A stretch of 64,000 nucleotides of DNA from Jaapia argillacea MUCL 33604 (Eukaryota; Basidiomycota; Agaricomycetes; Jaapiales; Jaapiaceae): assembly GCA_000697665.1 (NCBI GenBank), contig KL197723.1, positions 376,876-440,875 of the forward strand. The letters are read 5' to 3'. A program made the translations under genes and the position numbers. Below the pieces are notes generated by a model. The model was not told the origin of the DNA and searched no databases. It saw nothing but the letters and a program-made list of their open reading frames with translations. Below are positions 60,382 to 64,000 of the stretch, in pieces; position 1 is the stretch's first letter; each line of letters begins with the position of its first letter.

Positions 60382-61632
60382 CTACTGAGGAGCCTGGGGC
60401 TCCCAGAAGTCATAGGGATGGTATGGATAAATGGGAGACTGAATTTGTTCGACGGGTGCTCGCTGGTCCGGGTCCGGGAGGTACCAGCTGGACGGTTCGT
60501 TGGACATGTCCCAGGAATCAAAGGAGGATGTCTGTATCGACTCTGGCCCCACTTCGCCAACCGCAGAGTCGGAGCCCAAGGAGAACGTTGCCGGATGCAC
60601 GAAGTCTCTTTGAACGTAGTAGGCGCCGTCTAGTATGGTTCCGGATTAGAGTGTAGGATAACAATCAAGAAGTCGAGGAGACGTACCTGGTGGCAAATGC
60701 GCGATCGTCCCTGGATATGGGAATGGCGCAAGAACACTGTCCCCACTCACCTCAGCAGCCAGCCATGGTGGATTCGCGTGCCGGGCCATATACGGGCCGG
60801 ATTGTGAGGCATGTGCTACCTGGAGACCCAAGGGTTGTTCCATCAAGTAGGTGGGGTGGGTCACGTTCGACAAGTAATTCGACGGTTCTCCAGGGGAACG
60901 AGCGCCTTGGGATGACCAGTCTCTGCCATGTTCGAACGAGTAATGGGGGTAATGGGTAGGAGCCGGAGATCCATCGGCAGGAGAGCTGATCTGACGATAA
61001 TCTTGCGCAGGCTGCTCCGTGTTAGACGACGGATAGCCCCTTGCGGCAAGTAGCCTCGAATCGTTAATGGAAGACAACTGCTTCACTCTCCCGCTACTCG
61101 AGTCTCCGTTGCGGCGTCCTCTCCCGTGGCCGCTGGGACCTGCTGCAGAGACCAGGACTGGCGGGTCAACTGTTGGTGGGGCTCTGGAAGAGGATGGCTG
61201 GCTGGATGAATCCATGGCGGAAATGGTCATGGGTGGCATTTGGTGAGTGTCACCAAGATACTCCTTCGCAAGAGAGGAAGTTGGGTCGCGGAAAATTTCC
61301 TGAGTCTCCTCGTAGGCCAACTTCCAGATCCGTTGACCCTCATCCCCTACATCCTGCCAACCGTGACTCCCGGTCAGAGCCATACAAAAGATGTAATGGT
61401 TACGCCAGAATTGGAGGCCAGGTGGCATCTGATGGTATTGAACAACAATCGCTCTCCAGTAACGGATGCAATCTCTCAAACGAGCAGAGTGCATGATCTC
61501 GAGAAAGGTGGCGGATGTCCTGACAGTCGGGTGTTCGGAAAATGATGGAGGCCGAAGAGTAGGAATCGGAGAGATGTGGTCGCGGGGCGCGGATGACCCC
61601 GGCGGCGTGTAGGGTACGAAGGGTGGGTTCAT
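60382..61632 (-). CDS. Unknown Pro/Ser-rich protein, segmental copy B, 2 exons
   Basis: The start MNPPFVPYTPPGSSAPRDHI is at 61632. It has the same plan as copy A: a folded-looking part (RDCIRYWRAIVVQYHQMPPG, FCMALTGSHGWQDVGDEGQR), a low-complexity middle and a last exon ending EPQAPQ after one intron (about 60610-60688). The frame is fully open in both exons. No family recognised. Confidence 0.7.
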
Positions 61633-61685
61633 TCTGGATAGACGAAGTCGAAGAGTAGGGGAGGTCACGAGAAGGAACACTCCTT

Positions 61686-61823
61686 TTAACCAGCGCCCGG
61701 GGGAAAGAAAAGCACAGCCAGCGACTCATTAAACAGCTTCTTCACATCTCGACAGTAAACAGCAGCGCAGGTGGAGTTGATACCATGTTCCGAGGCAAAG
61801 ACTTCGGCAACGAAGAACAGCAT
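61686..61823 (-). CDS. Possible conserved upstream ORF (45 aa), copy B
   Basis: Same length and position relative to the main start codon as 56468-56605. It begins MLFFVAEVFASEHG. Confidence 0.3.
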   Translation of the reverse strand: MLFFVAEVFASEHGINSTCAAVYCRDVKKLFNESLAVLFFPPGAG

Positions 61824-62850
61824 CAGTAATCTGTTCCCAGGAGGAGAGAAGTCAACGCCCAGAATGCATTATCCAGAAGGTCGAGTCGCAATTTTGGGAG
61901 TTGCGAGGGAGGCAGGTACCATGTCCGTGCTTCCCAGGGTTCGCCAGAGCGAAGGCTGGGTCCAGGAGGTCCCAAGAGGCCGGGAAGACATTGGATGGAT
62001 GGACGTGGAGACGCTTCCCGAACCTACGAGACACAGCCCGGTTCCCTTGAATACTCTGAATGCACATCCGCAAATGCGAATCCCGAAAATGCAGGGCACC
62101 GCTCCCTGGGACCTACATGAAGAACACAGATTAGGTGACACGGCAAGGCCCAAAGCACATGCACAATACCGTTACACTGACCGGAATCTCCAACAAAGGG
62201 AATTCTTCCTAGTTACGGGTTCTAACGACGCACAGAATCGTCACTGTCGTGCGATGACCATGGACAGAGGCACTACCGGTGTACCTGGGACAATAAGACA
62301 GTCAGCTATCGCCAATCACGAAAGCACTCGTCGTCACGTCGACGAGAGCACACGGTAACGGGTAGATACTCACCTTTGTTGTTCTTGTGATGTCGGTGGG
62401 TGAGTGGACCCACTTACCCAACGCCCATATGGTGCAAGTACTGGGCAAGATTTGGCTGCAAAGAAACGGAGGGTAGCAAAACATGAGGCTTCATTGCCAA
62501 CAAAGTTGAAGGTAACGTCTCCCAGTTATCCACCGCCTTGTTTTCGAGGACAAAAGAGAGAACAAGGTCGCGGTAGATTCACGTAACTGCGCCTTGATCG
62601 GATCGAGTTTCCGATGAGAAGAGATCATGTAGGGCTGGGAGAGGGACACACAACAAACGGATGGTAACCCAGGCCGACGTTTATGATTATAGAAATCCCA
62701 AAGCCTGAGGGCCGATGAAGCTGGAGGTAAAAGTTCTGATGGTATTCGCGAACCATTCGAATTTCGCGGACTCTGATTGCAATAAGCTCGCTGACCTTCA
62801 ATTTTGTCATGGCATGGTTGACCAGCATCTCCGAACGCCATGATGCATGA
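61824..62850. other. Long conserved non-coding upstream region, copy B
   Basis: Counterpart of 56606-57600. A plus-strand frame of 195 codons starts at 61771, but the same frame in unit A stops after 93 codons, so coding is not supported. Confidence 0.4.
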
Positions 62851-63022
62851 ACGGTCCTCAAGATTTAACCCCATCCTTTGACGGGCTATCGGACAAAATG
62901 TGATCATCCTGCGAGGCTAAGGGTACGTCGAATACCAGTATCGATATTTCCTATCGACCTCTAGAACTCACGCAATAGTCGCCAGTTTTCGATACGAGAT
63001 CCCTCTACCAGTGGAGATCTTA

Positions 63023-63094
63023 GTTCAATCTCGCGACCAAGAGTTGAACCTGTATTGACTCTATAATTTAAGAGTCAAGGACCGATTGATCGGT
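63023..63094. repeat. Cluster of three short inverted repeats
   Basis: GTTCAA/TTGAAC at 63023-63049, TTGACTCT/AGAGTCAA at 63055-63078 and ACCGAT TG ATCGGT at 63081-63094 lie back to back. They sit just after the stop of the minus-strand lyase gene and could fold at the 3' end of its mRNA or be protein sites. Confidence 0.6.
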
Positions 63095-63169
63095 GTCGAC
63101 CCCTTCTCGCCCTAAGTTCGTCCCGCTTGCCGTTCAGAACTCACCGACGATCAGTTTCTCCACCATCCT

Positions 63170-64000
63170 TTACTCGTCCTCACCTCCCTCTAAGACCTTC
63201 CGTACCATCTCTGCTGATAACCCAAGATAGTTTGCAGGGTCGCACAGTGCAACCAGGCGTGGCCTTTCCAACCCGCTTTTCCTGATGTTCTCATCTTCGA
63301 GTAGCAAATCCAACAATGGTCGACCTTCCTTCGCGGTCCGCGTGCATAAATCGTAGACGAGGTCATGCGCATACTGTCTCCCCAACGTTGGACCCAGACC
63401 CATCATGACCGCTTCGGAAACGATGGTTCCTTTCGTCAGATCCAAATTCCGTTGCATGGCCTCGGGATACACCTCGAGTCCCGCAATCAGATCGGAAGTC
63501 TGCTCCAGGGTTGCGTGCATGAGTGTTGAGATCTGTGGTAAAACTATCCACTCGATCTCCCAAGGACCCGTGGATCGTTCGTGGTCCTCGACCATGGCAT
63601 CGTACAACGCAGCAGAGAGCTGTCGGATGGTGGAAGACATGGCAGTGATGTATACGCAGGAGATGGGGTTGCGTTTTTGTGGCATCGTACTCGATGAGCC
63701 TCGCTGGTGTTGGTAATGTTCGGAAACCTCTCCCACTTCTGTTTGCATCATCAACTTTACGTCTAGTGCGAACTTGGAGCAGGATCCAGCAAGGAGTGCG
63801 AAAAATCCACCGACTTCTGCTATACGATCCCTCTCCGTATGCCATGCAATCTCAGGAACTCCCAGTCCCAGCTCTTTTGCCAGCTGTTCCTGACATGCGA
63901 GTGCTTTACCGGTATTGGCGATCGTAGCGAGAGTACCTGCCGCACCGCCGAACTCAAGAACTAGCAAGCGCTCGCGGATTTGTTCCAACCTAGCTTGGTG
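63170..64000 (-). CDS. Fumarase-superfamily lyase (PcaB/adenylosuccinate lyase-like), 5' end outside window
   Basis: The C-terminal 276 codons are seen in one open exon that runs off the window at 64000. The block LEFGGAAGTLATIAN, then LGVPEIAWHTERDRIAEVGG and LMMQTEVGEVSE, resembles 3-carboxy-cis,cis-muconate cycloisomerase. The superfamily signature is GSSSTMPQKRNPISC, whose flexible loop holds the catalytic Ser. Members split or form a C-N or C-O bond beside a fumarate-like group. Known fungal muconate enzymes of the protocatechuate route belong to another fold, so the true substrate is uncertain. The stop is at 63170-63172. Confidence 0.85.
   Translation of the reverse strand, partial: HQARLEQIRERLLVLEFGGAAGTLATIANTGKALACQEQLAKELGLGVPEIAWHTERDRIAEVGGFFALLAGSCSKFALDVKLMMQTEVGEVSEHYQHQRGSSSTMPQKRNPISCVYITAMSSTIRQLSAALYDAMVEDHERSTGPWEIEWIVLPQISTLMHATLEQTSDLIAGLEVYPEAMQRNLDLTKGTIVSEAVMMGLGPTLGRQYAHDLVYDLCTRTAKEGRPLLDLLLEDENIRKSGLERPRLVALCDPANYLGLSAEMVRKVLEGGEDE

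Larger units (their letters stand above)
57872..62850. repeat. Tandem segmental duplication, unit B
   Basis: Second copy of 52111-57600, with most of the dehydratase piece lost. The match fades near 62850. Confidence 0.85.

Noticed and set aside
61771-62358. 195-codon plus-strand frame in unit B
   Set aside because: In unit A the same frame stops after 93 codons and diverges, so coding selection is not supported.
63001-63110. Possible tRNA, because of paired arms and a GGTTCAACTC-like T-arm on the minus strand
   Set aside because: The arms do not fit a cloverleaf with an acceptor stem and anticodon loop of correct spacing.

Overview
The window looks like nuclear DNA of a filamentous basidiomycete, most likely an Agaricomycete. 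Genes are closely packed on both strands and cut by many 45-100 nt introns with GT..AG ends. The set includes a velvet regulator, a TKL-like kinase with a mushroom-type N-terminal region, a LaeA-like methyltransferase and a large family of F-box/leucine-rich-repeat genes. I cannot assign an order or species. All spliced models were joined by hand from reading frame and splice signals.

Layout. 0.4-3.5 kb: left arm of a large inverted duplication, with a broken F-box gene and an intact NAD(P)-binding (NmrA-like) gene, both minus. 3.7-5.3 kb: QCR2, core subunit 2 of respiratory complex III. 5.4-9.9 kb: a tandem pair of F-box genes, the second with an early stop. 10.1-13.3 kb: a phosphopantetheinyl-transferase-like gene whose metal-binding positions look changed, and an SAM methyltransferase, both minus. 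14.3-18.5 kb: a family X DNA polymerase (lambda type) with about 20 introns. 18.9-22.2 kb: a velvet gene with a 500-plus-residue low-complexity tail, behind a 2.3 kb gene-free stretch. 24.5-30.2 kb: a tandem pair of acylaminoacyl-peptidases. 30.5-32.4 kb: La RNA-binding protein. 32.9-34.8 kb: protein kinase. 35.1-36.8 kb: secreted SGNH esterase, minus. 37.5-41.6 kb: right arm of the inverted duplication, with two LTR-like repeats flanking a decayed copy of the first two genes. 42.5-45.0 kb: long-chain acyl-CoA synthetase. 45.6-48.8 kb: two convergent F-box genes, one broken. 49.3-51.7 kb: an Hpc2/ubinuclein histone chaperone subunit. 52.1-62.9 kb: a tandem segmental duplication of about 5 kb, each unit holding an F-box gene, a piece of dihydroxyacid dehydratase and an unknown gene on the opposite strand. 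63.2 kb to the end: a fumarase-superfamily lyase cut by the window edge.

The single-copy genes are housekeeping or development genes (QCR2, pol lambda, La, Hpc2, acyl-CoA synthetase, velvet). Between them lie four separate duplications (one inverted, three tandem). Nearly all of these carry F-box genes or peptidases, and usually one copy of each pair is decayed. I read this as birth-and-death evolution of an F-box-rich region rather than an operon-like system. I found no convincing biosynthetic cluster, capsid or reverse transcriptase gene, tRNA or rRNA, and no CRISPR array.
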